64,000 bases of DNA from Salvia splendens (GCF_004379255.2 NW_024599375.1:62001-126000); one strand, 5' to 3'. Positions 39,622 to 49,986 are shown, counted from the first letter of the stretch. The notes: generated from the sequence alone by a model not told the origin. Translations and numbers: made by a program.

Positions 39622-40791
39622 TTAATGGGGAAGTATCTTACTCGGTGACCATGAGAGGTCCCCCTGAAATTCCACCATTCGTAGTCGGTCCTCTCCTAGG
39701 CATTCCTCCTCATGCATGAGCATGGGATCTTCTCCATCGGCAAAAGGGATGGTTCGGGGAATCCCCTCTTTATCTCCCTCCCCCTCCAGTTCATCATCAT
39801 CTTCTAAGAAGTCTTCATTCTCCATGAGAGAATAGTATTGATTGGAGCTTAGGACGTTTCGGGCTGCTTGAGACCCTCGGCCCCTTGCCGCTCCCCGTGC
39901 GCCCCCTCTCCAACAAGTGAACGCTCCTCGTCGTGAGGGTGTGTACCCGTTCGTGGCTCCATGGAATTCACCACCACGATGGGTAGAGCTAGCAAGCACT
40001 CCGACGGTTTTAACGAAGGTTTCTCGGCCATAGGAACTCTCACCACCTTCATGGACGCGTACAACCGGAGCCAGGTCAAAGTGTCCATGCACTTCGCCCA
40101 TGATGTCCGGAACCGACCACTCCCTCGGCTCGGAGCCATTAGCCGAGGATCCGGCCGTTGGCTGCCCCTTCGACCCTTTGTTTTTCTTTTGATGTTTCCA
40201 CTCGTTAGTGCTAGCCATTTCCTTTGGTTGTTCCGTTTTGTCCCTTCCCCCTTGACTCTCATGGTGTGGCTGTCTCGGTGTTACATTATTGTAGTTCCTC
40301 TTCAGGGGACGCTCACCATTGCCCGCTGCGTAACACACCTCACTTTTGTGTCCTACATGCCTACATTCCATGCAATATGTCGGGATCTTGTACCATTTCA
40401 CTTTTAGCACCGTCTCACGTCCACAAATATCTAGGATGAACTCCTCGGGAGGTGGCTTCGTGATGTCAATCTCAATGAAAATGCGAGCAAACGAAAGTCT
40501 CGACTTGTTGGCCGTAGCACGATCCACTTGTATCGGGGTTCCAAGCAATTTACCGATTGCAAAGAGGGCGGCGTGATCAAAAAGGTGGATTGGGAGGCCA
40601 ATGATGTTGCACCAAACTGCCGCGATCGGGGACTCACAATACGCATCAAAATCCGGGGACCACTTGAAAACTCATGGGATGCCGATCAATAAACCACACC
40701 GGCGTCCCTTTCGGACCACTAAGAAATCGGGCATAATCCGCCATATCCTCGAATTGAACAAATATATGCTTAGCATTAATATATTTCCATG
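39622..40791 (-). pseudogene. LINE-E ORF1, C-terminal half
   Basis: Begins at FTWKYINAKHIFVQFED (5' truncation point of LINE-E) and continues with YARFLSGPKGTPVWFIDRHP. A frameshift follows near 40672, then the DUF4283-like core (LLGTPIQVDRATANKSRLSF is recognisable), the knuckle CMECRHVGHKSEVC (CX2CX4HX4C), and the C-terminal motif LSSNQYYSLMENEDF. Stop TAA at 39622-39624, two bases before the ORF2 ATG. The last residues (FQGDLSWSPSKILPH) have diverged from the usual QGGPSxxPGT ending. Confidence 0.88.
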
Positions 40792-40800
40792 TAAAATGTT
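40792..40800. repeat. TSD of LINE-E, right copy
   Basis: TAAAATGTT; partner at 21635-21641 (plus following T). Confidence 0.7.
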
Positions 40801-40852
40801 GTTGCATGGCTTGCAACGTAGGATCAATTTGATTTTCATCAGTAGAATCCAT
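40801..40852 (-). pseudogene. Gypsy J gag start (segment 3)
   Basis: ATG at 40852 gives MDSTDENQIDPTLQAMQQHF, cut by LINE-E and continued at 21634. A further ATG lies two codons upstream at 40858, in frame. The position, about 350 bp downstream of the primer-binding site, fits a gag start. Confidence 0.7.
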
Positions 40853-41200
40853 CGTCACAGTTCACTCGTGTATCACACAAAAATAAACCTCACAAAACAA
40901 TCGTGTATATCACTCGTTGGCTTTTACCTCCCCTCAAATAATCTCACCACTCAAGCCTTTTGCAAAGATAACACAAGTAAAAATCAAATCAAGAACAAAC
41001 AAGAACTAATAACGACCAACCAAACTTCAGCCCTTGAATGAAAGATGAAAGGAAATGGTCAAGAAAATATGAGGTGAAATATGTATTTTGTATTTTTTTC
41101 TTTTTTTCGGTTTTTTTTTTCTTTTTTTTTTCAGTTTTTTTTTCAAGGATATGAAAGATAAATAATGTAAGATAAAGCTAAGGATAGATCAATACCAGTT
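40853..41200 (-). other. Gypsy J untranslated leader
   Basis: AT-rich, no ORF. On the minus strand it contains an A-rich, G-interrupted tract (complement of 41085-41145, runs of 7-10 T). It lies between the primer-binding site and gag. Confidence 0.65.
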
Positions 41201-41214
41201 GGCTCGTGATACCA
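41201..41214 (-). promoter_or_regulatory. Gypsy J primer-binding site (tRNA-Met-like)
   Basis: Minus strand TGGTATCACGAGCC resembles the plant initiator tRNA-Met PBS (TGGTATCAGAGCC) with one extra base. It lies 2 nt from the LTR end ...ATCA. Confidence 0.75.
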
Positions 41215-41216
41215 AA

Positions 41217-41739
41217 TGATATAGATTGGGATACGACGGACCCGTTGGATATATTGATCCAAAAACCCCACGTATAAGGTTTGGCAGCGGACTCCCTTGG
41301 TTGATAATCTGGTTTGATCTACTTCCAGAGCTTTGAAAACCTCAACCCATTGGCTATATGATCAGCCAAGAACCTCGGTATGATTGAACGCCACAAGAAC
41401 TTGCTCAAAGTATCTTGATAAGTTCCAAACAAGTGAAAAACTCTACAAAGAGAATTTCAACTCACAAGACAAAGTCTATTTTCGTATTTTGATCAATGGT
41501 CTCTCCAAATGACATGCTTACAAGCCTATTTATAGGCTAGAATGGACTCTTGAAAGTCTCACATCATTAGTACAACTTAAGACACTTAAAAAGACTCATA
41601 ATAAAAGAAAAGTAACTCCTAAACCTTTGGTGTAACTCTAGGATATATCTAAAGTCACTTATTTAACATAAAATGTAACTAAAATAGACCCTTCATTTTA
41701 GCTGCTCCAACTTGGACGAAAATGCATCATGTATCATCA
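41217..41739 (-). repeat. Gypsy J long terminal repeat (one copy; outer edge uncertain)
   Basis: The inner end is fixed by the PBS (minus strand ...TATATCA). The outer end is proposed at TGATGATACATG (41739), downstream of TTTTGGAGG as a possible polypurine tract; this is tentative. It holds a TATA-like box at 41537-41525. The second LTR is not in the window, so LTR identity cannot be compared. Confidence 0.5.
41525..41537 (-). promoter_or_regulatory. TATA box of the gypsy J LTR
   Basis: Minus strand GCCTATAAATAGG, about 200 bp into the LTR. Confidence 0.6.
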
Positions 41740-41779
41740 ATTTGGGCCTCCAAAATGTGATATGTAGTGACTCCAAACT

Positions 41780-42002
41780 TCAAGCCTTGGGCTGCCCACT
41801 AACTTGAATAATATTCACCACTTGGCGCAATGTAGAATGGTCTTGGAATTGGGCTTTTATTTCAGCAACTAAAAGCAACATGAACGCCTTTATCTTCTTA
41901 GCTCTAGCTCTTGTAATTGGCCCACTTGGAATGATCAATGGATCCATCTTCTTATCCTTGTAGATCAGCTTGGGTGTGTCTCCATCAGAGGTGGCCTTCT
42001 CA
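41780..42002 (-). pseudogene. Gypsy pol C-terminal tail upstream of the LTR
   Basis: The minus-strand frame ends DTPKLIYKDKKMDPL, then SGPITRARAKKIKAFMLLL and VAEIKAQFQDHS, with a stop at 41780-41782. A G-P-[IM]-T-R-[AS]-R-[AS]-K motif near the polyprotein C-terminus is common in plant Ty3/gypsy pol, just before the 3' LTR. Here it is followed on the same strand by LTR, PBS and gag, so it belongs to a second gypsy copy sharing this LTR, or to a recombinant. It is cut at about 42000 by the 5' end of LINE-D; antisense LINE-D sequence extends the open frame artificially to 42289. Confidence 0.65.
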
Positions 42003-42311
42003 TGTCGCCAAACGAACAAGTCTCGGACGTCGTGATGGTTCCCTATAATCCCCCCATCGAGGATTTCCCACCTCTCGAGCGTGGGAGAACCCGGAAGATT
42101 CGGGACACCTTCGAAGCCGGCCAGCCAAGTATCGGGGCGGCTCGGACATGGCCTCGGGCAAATGCCGAAGACCTTTGGGCCATTAAGACCGACACGTTGG
42201 TGCGGACGACGAAAGGAGTCAATACCCCGAGCGCCGAGGGTGACATGCGCCGAGGCCAACAAGGAAGAGCCGAGAGCGAGACTTCGCACAAAGAAGGAAC
42301 TGCATGGAGCA
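42003..42311 (+). pseudogene. LINE-D ORF1, part 1
   Basis: Fragment of the disordered N-terminal half: IEDFPPLERGRTRKIRDTFE, the motif shared by all ORF1 copies here, then low-complexity sequence up to SHKEGTAWS, which lies in the LINE-C target duplication. The N-terminus is missing by truncation and the first dozen codons after 42003 may be chance reading. Confidence 0.75.
42296..42311. repeat. TSD of LINE-C, left copy
   Basis: GGAACTGCATGGAGCA, repeated at 50059-50074; lies in LINE-D ORF1. Confidence 0.95.
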
Positions 42312-42321
42312 GTGAAGAAAA

Positions 42322-42566
42322 GAATTGTAAGTTAGAGAGAGACGCTCTCCCTTCTCTCTAGAATCCCCCACCACGTTTTGAGTTCCCACATCGCCGCCCA
42401 CCCCATTCTTGCTCGGCTCACCACTGTCGACGGTCCTCCTCACGCCCCCGCTCCACCAGCCACCCACCATCCTCCCGACCTCGGATTCTCACCAACCAAC
42501 CACTCCCTTGGCTAAGGCACGAACAAAGCTCCGGAGCGGCTGGTGACTCGACTCATTCTCTCGATC
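42322..42566 (+). promoter_or_regulatory. LINE-C 5'UTR with terminal hairpin
   Basis: TAGAGAGA (42333-42340) pairs with TCTCTCTA (42353-42360). The leader is the same as in LINE-B. Confidence 0.65.
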
Positions 42567-45500
42567 ATGCCGGAGCGCCTGCCGGATCCCCCCCCGGAGT
42601 CAGAAGAACCGCGCACCATCTCGGACCAGCTAATGGTCCTCCGGCCGGCCGAGGACCCTCTCTCGGACCAGCCAATGAATTTCACGTCGGAGGAGTCTCC
42701 CTCCATAATTTTTCCCTGCAGGAAAGTGGCGAGGAAAACTTTGAAAATGAAGGTGAAGGCACGGAAAAGTACACCAGCCCCTCCCATCAAAGGCACTGGT
42801 CGGAAAAGGTTCGTACCCTCACCGATGCCGGAGGACAAGCAACTTAGGAAGAAGATTGATTTCGGGGCCGAAGGGAGCTCGCCGGTCGGAAGCCCAAAAT
42901 GCAAAGGCCCCATCTTCCCGACGTCGATGGAGCCCTCCCCTAATCTCAACGGTGAAGATGAAGCTAAGATTAATGAAGAACTTGCCGGCGCCAGAACTGT
43001 TGACAACGCTCCGGCCGATGACCTTGCGGCCGGCGCAAACGCGGGGACTGGTGACGGAGGAGAGCACAACCCCCCACATGATGGCTGCTCGGAGAGAGAT
43101 GGCTCTAGCATGGGTCAAAAGGCCTGGGTGGACGCGCTAGTCAACTTGCCCGAAATGGGCACAACAACAAAATCACTTTCCGAAAGTTCCTTGGCGCCTT
43201 GCCACTTCGGAACACCACGTGATGCTGGCCCCAATGCATCCGTTGAGCCCCCAAAACAACAAAAATCTAGCTCCTTTTTGCAGCAACCCAACTTTCCCGA
43301 ATTGGCTTGGAGACCAAAACCTCCTTCCGAAAGTGGGCTAACTCCTTTCCGTCCCAAGAGCTCACGTGAGACGATTGTCGTGGAGGCCCCAACGCAACCA
43401 ACAAAGGCCGAAATCATCCACTTAGCCGCCTTGGACTCGGCGGAGATGCTAGACACATTGGTTGCGCAACCTCTCATTACGGCCGGCCACAATCCACTGG
43501 AGTTCCCCCTAAACCCTTCGGGATGCATGCAAAGTGTCACACACACACCTCGGGATGGAAATGGACCCTCTCTTGAGGACTTTCCCCCTCTCGAACGAGG
43601 ACGAACTAGCAAGCTCCGAGCTACGTTTGAGGCTAGTTCGGAACATCATAGTGCGGAGTTCGGCCAGCCGCGACCGAAGTCGAACCCTAACGTCTACCGA
43701 GAAAAGCCTTTTATCGAGACGATGAACAAGGCCACGCCTAGTGCCGAGATGGCTGCAGTGACAAGAGACACACCAACACCCAACGATACGCCTATGGATG
43801 ATGCCGAACAGACCCTCACCGAGAAGGAAAAAGTCGAGAAGATCCACACCGAGAAAGAAAAAGCCGAAAAGCCGAGAATGGAAAAGCCGAGAAGGGCACA
43901 CAACGGCAACGTAGGTGCCGAGAAGATCCACACCGAGAATGGAGAAGCCGAACTCAACAATCCGAAGAGAAATGGAAACACATCTAAGTCCGCGACGGAT
44001 GCCGCAACACAAGGGCTGAATGTAGTTAATCAACTTGGGGGGGTAGAAGCTACACTGGGGCCCTCGCCGTGGCCGAAATCGATGGCGGACTTGCTTAGGG
44101 GTACCCCGTCGGGCTCGGCGAGTAACACTCTACAAGGCCGGGGTGAAGGCGCCGCAAACCACCCCGGTCGGCCGAAAACGATGGCGGACATGCTCAAAGG
44201 CTCGACTGACCCTACCGGCCCCCAAGCCTTTGAACCGGATAAGCTCCAGAACATTGGATTTGCTTCAGTGTCCGACGGCATCCCGGCCATTTACTTCTCC
44301 GGAGCGGAAACTCAAAAGCTTGCTGAGAGCATGGGACACGCCATTGTGGGTAAGTTTTCTCACTCTATCCCTACGGGACTGCAAATCCAAAAGACTCTCG
44401 ACAATATTAAACTTCGGTGTGGATTTAGTTGGAAGTATATTAATGCTAAACATATTCTCATTCAATGCGAGGACTTGGCGGACTATGCCCGAATCCTTGG
44501 AGGCCCAAGGGGTACGCCCGTTTGGCTCATTGACCGACACCCGATGAGGGTCTTCAAATGGTCCCCGGACTTTGATGCTTACTGCGAGTCCCCCATTGCG
44601 GCAATCTGGTGCAACCTAATTGGCCTCCCCATTCACCTTTTCGACCAATCCGCCTTATTCGCCATCGGCAAGCTTCTCGGCAATCCAATACAAATTGATC
44701 GAGCCACGGCAAACAAGACTCGGCTTTCATTTGCCCGAATCTGCGTCGAGATAGACATCACAAAACCACCTACCGAAGAGATAATCCTCGATCTTGGTGG
44801 GCGAGAAACGGTGCAGCGAGTCCGATGGGACAAGATACCATCATATTGCCGAGAATGCAAACATGTCGGCCATGCAAGTGAGGTGTGCTATGCGACGGGC
44901 AAGAAGGAACGGCCGTCAAAGAGAAACTACCACAACGGCCCGCCAAAACAGCCACAACCCGAGAGACAGACCGAGAAGGGGAAGCAAGATATGGGGAAGA
45001 ATGCCTCCAGCTCCAACGAATGGAAACATCAGGGGAAGAAGCAAGGCAAGGCCGGTGATCGACCAAACAATAACAAAACAAATGGGGAGGACTCCGGTGA
45101 TACTTCCTGGGAGGGACCGAACTCCAAGGGTGACTCTACTTTGGGGAGCGGACCGAGCTCCGGAACTCAAAATGCCGGGCTTATTGCCGGGATCGAGATT
45201 GGGAAGTCCCCACCGAACCGGGGGAATCCATTGCATCCCACCACCGAACCACCAACACCACGTGGGAACATGGACGTGGAGTGGGGCTCCCCCATTGCGA
45301 GGAGCTTGGTATCACCAGTTCGGCGAGGGAATCCGAGAGGAGGCGTGCGCCATGCTTTGACAAGGGGGCGTGGGTTCTTCTCGGCAAAGAACCACATGAG
45401 CACTAACCAATATTATACTCTCATGGAGAACGGAGAATTTGATGTTGAGAATTGTGGGGATGCGGACGAAGACCTTATGGAATTGCATGTGGGGGCCGAG

Positions 45501-45620
45501 AAGTTAGGAGGCAACAGTTCGGCCGAGGACGCCGAGGAGGTCGCTCCGAACAAAGAGCAACACCGTACTGATTATCAAGGAGGGCCTTCAACCTCTTTGG
45601 GTACGCACCCTTCTTGTTAA
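42567..45620 (+). CDS. LINE-C ORF1: DUF4283-like RNA-binding protein with zinc knuckle
   Basis: 1017 residues from ATG 42567 (MPERLPDPPPE), upstream frame open only to a GTG at 42543. Same domain order as LINE-B: variable N-terminal half with LEDFPPLERGRT and the KEK/EKPR charged block, DUF4283-like core (about 560-730), CCHC knuckle CRECKHVGHASEVC and the C-terminal motif MSTNQYYTLMENGEFD. Differences from LINE-B visible by eye include EM(A)AV for EM(V)AV, NDTPMDD for YDTPMDD, GNTSKS for GNTPKS, ERPSKRN for ERPPKRN and RGGVRHA for RGGARHA. Stop at 45618-45620. No disabling change. Confidence 0.92.
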   Translation: MPERLPDPPPESEEPRTISDQLMVLRPAEDPLSDQPMNFTSEESPSIIFPCRKVARKTLKMKVKARKSTPAPPIKGTGRKRFVPSPMPEDKQLRKKIDFGAEGSSPVGSPKCKGPIFPTSMEPSPNLNGEDEAKINEELAGARTVDNAPADDLAAGANAGTGDGGEHNPPHDGCSERDGSSMGQKAWVDALVNLPEMGTTTKSLSESSLAPCHFGTPRDAGPNASVEPPKQQKSSSFLQQPNFPELAWRPKPPSESGLTPFRPKSSRETIVVEAPTQPTKAEIIHLAALDSAEMLDTLVAQPLITAGHNPLEFPLNPSGCMQSVTHTPRDGNGPSLEDFPPLERGRTSKLRATFEASSEHHSAEFGQPRPKSNPNVYREKPFIETMNKATPSAEMAAVTRDTPTPNDTPMDDAEQTLTEKEKVEKIHTEKEKAEKPRMEKPRRAHNGNVGAEKIHTENGEAELNNPKRNGNTSKSATDAATQGLNVVNQLGGVEATLGPSPWPKSMADLLRGTPSGSASNTLQGRGEGAANHPGRPKTMADMLKGSTDPTGPQAFEPDKLQNIGFASVSDGIPAIYFSGAETQKLAESMGHAIVGKFSHSIPTGLQIQKTLDNIKLRCGFSWKYINAKHILIQCEDLADYARILGGPRGTPVWLIDRHPMRVFKWSPDFDAYCESPIAAIWCNLIGLPIHLFDQSALFAIGKLLGNPIQIDRATANKTRLSFARICVEIDITKPPTEEIILDLGGRETVQRVRWDKIPSYCRECKHVGHASEVCYATGKKERPSKRNYHNGPPKQPQPERQTEKGKQDMGKNASSSNEWKHQGKKQGKAGDRPNNNKTNGEDSGDTSWEGPNSKGDSTLGSGPSSGTQNAGLIAGIEIGKSPPNRGNPLHPTTEPPTPRGNMDVEWGSPIARSLVSPVRRGNPRGGVRHALTRGRGFFSAKNHMSTNQYYTLMENGEFDVENCGDADEDLMELHVGAEKLGGNSSAEDAEEVAPNKEQHRTDYQGGPSTSLGTHPSC

Positions 45621-45622
45621 TA

Positions 45623-48600
45623 ATGTCGTACAATCTCATGTTTTGGAACGTGAGGGGGATCGCGAATGCGCCCACTCAAAACGTTCTGAAAAGACTAATT
45701 GGTTGTCATAATGTTTTATTTCTTGCAATAATGGAACCGCTCACACAACCGGACCCGGACCGTTTCTCTAAGGCCTTGGGGCTGTCCTTCATTGGTTCGA
45801 ACATGAACGAGAAGATTTGGATGTTTGCGGAAGAGGGGTCCACTTTTGATATTGAGGTTGACTCGGAACAAATTCTCCACGGGTACCTCAAATCCCACCG
45901 CCTTGCTAGGCCGGTGGCCATCTCAGCCGTGTACGCCAAATGTACAAGGGCTGAAAGACATCACCTATGGGACAAGATGAGAGAGATTGCCGGGCCTCTT
46001 GAGGGAACACCTTGGATCATCGGTGGCGATTTCAACACCATGCTATCTCATCAAGACAGAGTTGGAAGTGATACCAACCGGCAAGCCGAGATGGTCGATT
46101 TTGCGGAGGCAACGGAAGATTGTAGGCTGCTTGACCCTGGTTTTGATGGAGCGGCATTCACTTGGGCCAAGAATGGCCTTTTTGAAAGGTTGGATAGAGT
46201 GTTTGTCAGCGAGGATTGGACTAAGACCTTCGAGGCTACTCGGGTTACGAACCTCCCCCGGATTGCCTCGGACCATGGACCAATTCTTGTCAGGTGCACG
46301 AAGATGAACACATCCGCTGGAGCCAAGGCTTTCAGGTTCCAGAACATGTGGATCCGTCATGAAGGATTCATGGCCGTAGTGCAAAAAGCATGGGAGGAGC
46401 CCACGGGGGCGGGTGGAATCCTAAACATTCAAATCAAGCAGGCCAGAGTTAAAAAGGCCCTTAAGGAGTGGAACAAAGAGGTTTTTGGAAACATTCATGC
46501 TAATCTAAAAGAAAAGGAGGAAGAAATTGCTTTGGCCCAATCTTGTTTCGAAGCAAGGCCGACCCCGGATCACAGGACAGCGATCAACAAACACATTGCC
46601 GAGTACATCCTGTTGCTGAAAATGGAAGAAGATTTTTGGCGACAGAAGGCAGCTCTGAGGTGGCTTGCCGAGGGAGACAAAAATACCCGGTTCTACCAAA
46701 GCTGGGTGAAACAAAAGAGGGTTCGTCTCCGCATCCATTCAATACGTGTCAATGGGCAGGAGCTCACCGAGGAAGCCGAGATTAAAAAGTCCGCAGTGGA
46801 GTTCTTCCAACAACTCCTTGCCCCCAACAATCCGACACTTGAAGATCCAGACCTCGACCTAATCCAGCAGGTCCACTCAGCCGAGCAGTTCGCTGACATC
46901 GCAGATGCTCCAAGTGCGGACGAGGTCAGGAGTGCCACCTTTTGCATTTCCGGAGATAGTGCACCCGGACCCGACGGCTTCTCGGCCACCTTCTATCAAG
47001 CCTGCTGGCCTATTGTGGGACCGGAGGTAGTGGACGCAATCAGACAGTTCTTCAGAGGGGCCTTCCTGCCGAGGAGCATCACGGCCACAAGCATTGTCCT
47101 TATCCCAAAGAAGGCTTCGCCGGAATCATGGACCGACTACCGACCCATCAGTCTCTGCAATGTTTTAAACAAGATCATTACCAAGGTACTCACCTCTCGA
47201 CTCTCTCCTTTCCTCCCACAGGTCATCTCCCCAAACCAAAGTGGATTTGTCAAAGGTCGGCTCCTTAACGACAACGCACTTCTGGCTCAAGAGATGTTCC
47301 ATGAGCTTGCTAGATGCTCCCCAGCGCCTAATGTGGCAGTAAAGATTGACATGGCTAAAGCCTATGATAGGGTCCAATGGCCATTCCTCTTCAAAGTTTT
47401 ACGCTGTATGGGTTTCCCGGATTCATGGATTTCACTTATGGAGAGGTGTATTGGGTGTTGCTGGTTCTCGGTCCTTGTTAACGGGGCACCCTCGGGCTTC
47501 TTTAGATCAACTCGAGGACTTCGGCAAGGAGACCCGATCTCCCCTGCTCTGTTCGTAATCGCGGCGGACTACCTGTCCCGAGCATTAGATAAGCTCATCC
47601 TCGGCCAAAAGGACATGACGTTCAAAGCCTCCCGGAGATGCATGGAGATCAGCCATCTAGCCTATGCGGACGACATTATCATCTTCACTCAAGCGGCGGC
47701 AAATCCTATGCGCCGGCTAAGAGCCTGTCTCGAAAAATATGAAAGAGTCTCCGGCCAACAAGTCAGCCTCGCCAAGAGTAATTTCTATATTGCCGAGGCC
47801 CATGAACACTGGGCAAACTCGATCCAGGCGGAAGGAGGCTTCTCGAGAGGGGCCTTTCCTTTTCTCTATCTCGGTGTCCCTATCTACCGTGGTGTCAAGC
47901 GCACGGACATGTTCCTCTTTCTACGGGAAAAGATTGCAAGAAGGATCTCAGGATGGGCACACCGCCACCTATCCTTTGGAGGAAGGCTTACGTTGATTAA
48001 GAGCACTCTTGAAGCGATCCCCTTGCACATCTTTCAAGCCGTCGAGCCCACGGCCGGTACCCTCAAGCAACTTGATCAACAAATGGCCCGATTCTTTTGG
48101 GGGTCTACGAATGAAAAGAAGCGGACCCATTGGATTGGATGGGAACAAATGTGCCGGCCCACTGATGAAGGAGGCCTTGGGATCCGAAAAACTTTGGAGG
48201 TCCTCCACGCTTTCAATATCAAACTGTGGTGGCGATTTCGGGAGCAAAACTCCCTTTGGGCAAGATACATGATGGCAAAATATTGCTCCAACTCCACACC
48301 GCTCACCTTGAGATTGCCGAGCAGGAGTAGCCCTACGTGGAGAAGGCTCTCAAGAGCATGGCCCCTCGCGCAACCGCACATGAGATGGCTAGTGGGACAA
48401 GGGGACATCTACTTCTGGGATGACATTTGGCTTGGCAATAGCCCTCTGAGGGAACTTAGCCTTGATGATAGGGGAAGACCAACCACCCGGGTCTCGGAGT
48501 TCATTACAAATGGTGGTTGGGATGTGCCCAAGCTTCAACTCCTTCACAATCAGGCCGGCCTCCCTCAGCATGTTATCGATGGCATCATTAATACACCGAT

Positions 48601-49789
48601 CCTCCATGACGAACAGGATATCCCGAGGTGGAACCTCTCTAAGCATGGGGAATTCACGGTGGCTTCGACATGGGACACATTTCGAGGACGAAACCCGATC
48701 ATCCATGGTTTGGGGGACGTTTGGAAGGTAGGCCTCACCAACTCAATAGCCATCTTTATCTGGAGGCTTCTCTCCAATCGGGTGCCGGTTGACACGAAAC
48801 TTCAGTGGCGGGAGATTGAGCTAGCTTCTAAGTGCCAATGCTGCCCCCACAGACCGAACACTGAGTCACTCCAACACCTCTTCATCCAGGGATATGGAGC
48901 TCGCAGAGTATGGAGTGAGTTCGACGGCTGGTTCACAGGCCCGTTCCCACGCATCCATATCAATGACACAATCCCTACGAGAATCGAAGTGTGGGCGCGA
49001 AGGTGCCAACAGCCGAACAAGAAACATCTTAGCCGAGCCACCCCATACCTCATCCTTTGGTTTATTTGGTCGGAGAGAAACAGGAGCCGCCACCAAGGCA
49101 CACAGTTTAAACCACAAAACGTGGTATGGCAGGTCCACATGTTCATTCGGAATGCTATGTCTAATGGAAGCTTGAAGCCGAAACATTGGAAGGGAGTTAA
49201 ACTTGGAATCAATATTCCTCAACAAGCGGCGGCAATCAGGGCGCTACCCCTAGCCATGGCAATCAAATGGAACCCCCCGGATCAGCCGTGGATAAAGCTC
49301 AACACGGATGGCTCCTATAATGAAGCGAACGGCAGTACAGGGGCTGGCGGGATTATTCGAGACCACTCGGGTAAGATGCTCGTCGCCGTCAGCACACCCC
49401 TTGAAGCCCACTCGGCGTTAGAAGCGGAGCTGTTGGCCATGATCCACGGGCTAAATATAGCCAAGGAATACGGCCTACCAATCTGGATTGAGTCAGATGC
49501 AGAGCAAGCAATCAAATTGGTCAATGGGACGGGATGGGGGCCGGCACTCGCTCGGCAAGCGGTGGCGCAACTAACCATTCTCAAACGCCAACTCAAATTC
49601 CGAGCCACCTTCATACACAGGGAGGGGAACAAAGCGGCGGACTTCCTTGCGAAAATGGGGCTAGTCCAAGACAGTGGCCTACGAATGCACTACAACTCAG
49701 CACCGAGAGAACTATTGGACTTGGTTAGATTGGACGAGATGGGAGTGTCGCACATCCGAAACCTAGACGGGGACGGGCATCAAAGTTGA
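45623..49789 (+). CDS. LINE-C ORF2: APE endonuclease, RT, zf-RVT and RNase H
   Basis: 1388 residues from ATG 45623, two bases after the ORF1 stop. It keeps the endonuclease residues (N9, E38, D136, N138, D217, H218), RT motif A KIDMAKAYDRVQW, GLRQGDPISP, YADD at 681-684, the zf-RVT-like CQCCPHRPNTESLQHLF and the RNase H tetrad (D1229, E1269, D1292, D1340). Private changes are KTLEVLHAF for KTMEVLHAF and WDTFRGRN for WDTLRGRN. It shares RCMGFPD and FVSED with LINE-B against LINE-A. Fully open, and the best candidate with A and B for an autonomous source of the truncated copies. Confidence 0.95.
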   Translation: MSYNLMFWNVRGIANAPTQNVLKRLIGCHNVLFLAIMEPLTQPDPDRFSKALGLSFIGSNMNEKIWMFAEEGSTFDIEVDSEQILHGYLKSHRLARPVAISAVYAKCTRAERHHLWDKMREIAGPLEGTPWIIGGDFNTMLSHQDRVGSDTNRQAEMVDFAEATEDCRLLDPGFDGAAFTWAKNGLFERLDRVFVSEDWTKTFEATRVTNLPRIASDHGPILVRCTKMNTSAGAKAFRFQNMWIRHEGFMAVVQKAWEEPTGAGGILNIQIKQARVKKALKEWNKEVFGNIHANLKEKEEEIALAQSCFEARPTPDHRTAINKHIAEYILLLKMEEDFWRQKAALRWLAEGDKNTRFYQSWVKQKRVRLRIHSIRVNGQELTEEAEIKKSAVEFFQQLLAPNNPTLEDPDLDLIQQVHSAEQFADIADAPSADEVRSATFCISGDSAPGPDGFSATFYQACWPIVGPEVVDAIRQFFRGAFLPRSITATSIVLIPKKASPESWTDYRPISLCNVLNKIITKVLTSRLSPFLPQVISPNQSGFVKGRLLNDNALLAQEMFHELARCSPAPNVAVKIDMAKAYDRVQWPFLFKVLRCMGFPDSWISLMERCIGCCWFSVLVNGAPSGFFRSTRGLRQGDPISPALFVIAADYLSRALDKLILGQKDMTFKASRRCMEISHLAYADDIIIFTQAAANPMRRLRACLEKYERVSGQQVSLAKSNFYIAEAHEHWANSIQAEGGFSRGAFPFLYLGVPIYRGVKRTDMFLFLREKIARRISGWAHRHLSFGGRLTLIKSTLEAIPLHIFQAVEPTAGTLKQLDQQMARFFWGSTNEKKRTHWIGWEQMCRPTDEGGLGIRKTLEVLHAFNIKLWWRFREQNSLWARYMMAKYCSNSTPLTLRLPSRSSPTWRRLSRAWPLAQPHMRWLVGQGDIYFWDDIWLGNSPLRELSLDDRGRPTTRVSEFITNGGWDVPKLQLLHNQAGLPQHVIDGIINTPILHDEQDIPRWNLSKHGEFTVASTWDTFRGRNPIIHGLGDVWKVGLTNSIAIFIWRLLSNRVPVDTKLQWREIELASKCQCCPHRPNTESLQHLFIQGYGARRVWSEFDGWFTGPFPRIHINDTIPTRIEVWARRCQQPNKKHLSRATPYLILWFIWSERNRSRHQGTQFKPQNVVWQVHMFIRNAMSNGSLKPKHWKGVKLGINIPQQAAAIRALPLAMAIKWNPPDQPWIKLNTDGSYNEANGSTGAGGIIRDHSGKMLVAVSTPLEAHSALEAELLAMIHGLNIAKEYGLPIWIESDAEQAIKLVNGTGWGPALARQAVAQLTILKRQLKFRATFIHREGNKAADFLAKMGLVQDSGLRMHYNSAPRELLDLVRLDEMGVSHIRNLDGDGHQS

Positions 49790-49846
49790 TCATGAGACGA
49801 CGGGAGACAATAGTGACTAGCTTTGTGGTTAATTGTTTTTTGGAAA

Positions 49847-49986
49847 GGAGTATGATGAGGTCCGAACCTTGTGGGATCGGACCGCATACTACTCTTGATT
49901 TTGTTACGGCACACCACTTTTGGGTGTGGCCACGCCTTGTAATTATCTCTTGTGGAAATATAGGGATGAGGGACCCACGAACCCTC
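49847..49986 (+). promoter_or_regulatory. LINE-C 3'UTR stem-loop cluster
   Basis: Same three hairpins as LINE-B, followed by GTGTTTGATT and the 52 nt A-tail. Confidence 0.6.

Larger units (their letters stand above)
21642..40791 (-). mobile_element. LINE-E, 5'-truncated, carrying LINE-F and LINE-B
   Basis: Minus-strand LINE whose three pieces are 37820-40791 (ORF1 C-terminal half plus the start of ORF2), 28427-29981 (RT C-terminus to zf-RVT) and 21642-22719 (RNase H, 3'UTR, poly(A)). It is truncated at FTWKYINAKH in ORF1 and flanked by a 7-9 bp TSD in the gypsy gag. LINE-B (+) and LINE-F (-) were inserted later. Its 3'UTR differs from that of A/B/C and lacks the GGTCCG hairpin. The terminal hairpin arm has one mismatch (GAGGA). 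Confidence 0.9.

Noticed and set aside
41780..42289. A 169-residue host protein on the minus strand
   Set aside because: Its upper half is antisense to LINE-D ORF1 and the lower half is the gypsy pol tail; the open frame crosses the junction by chance.
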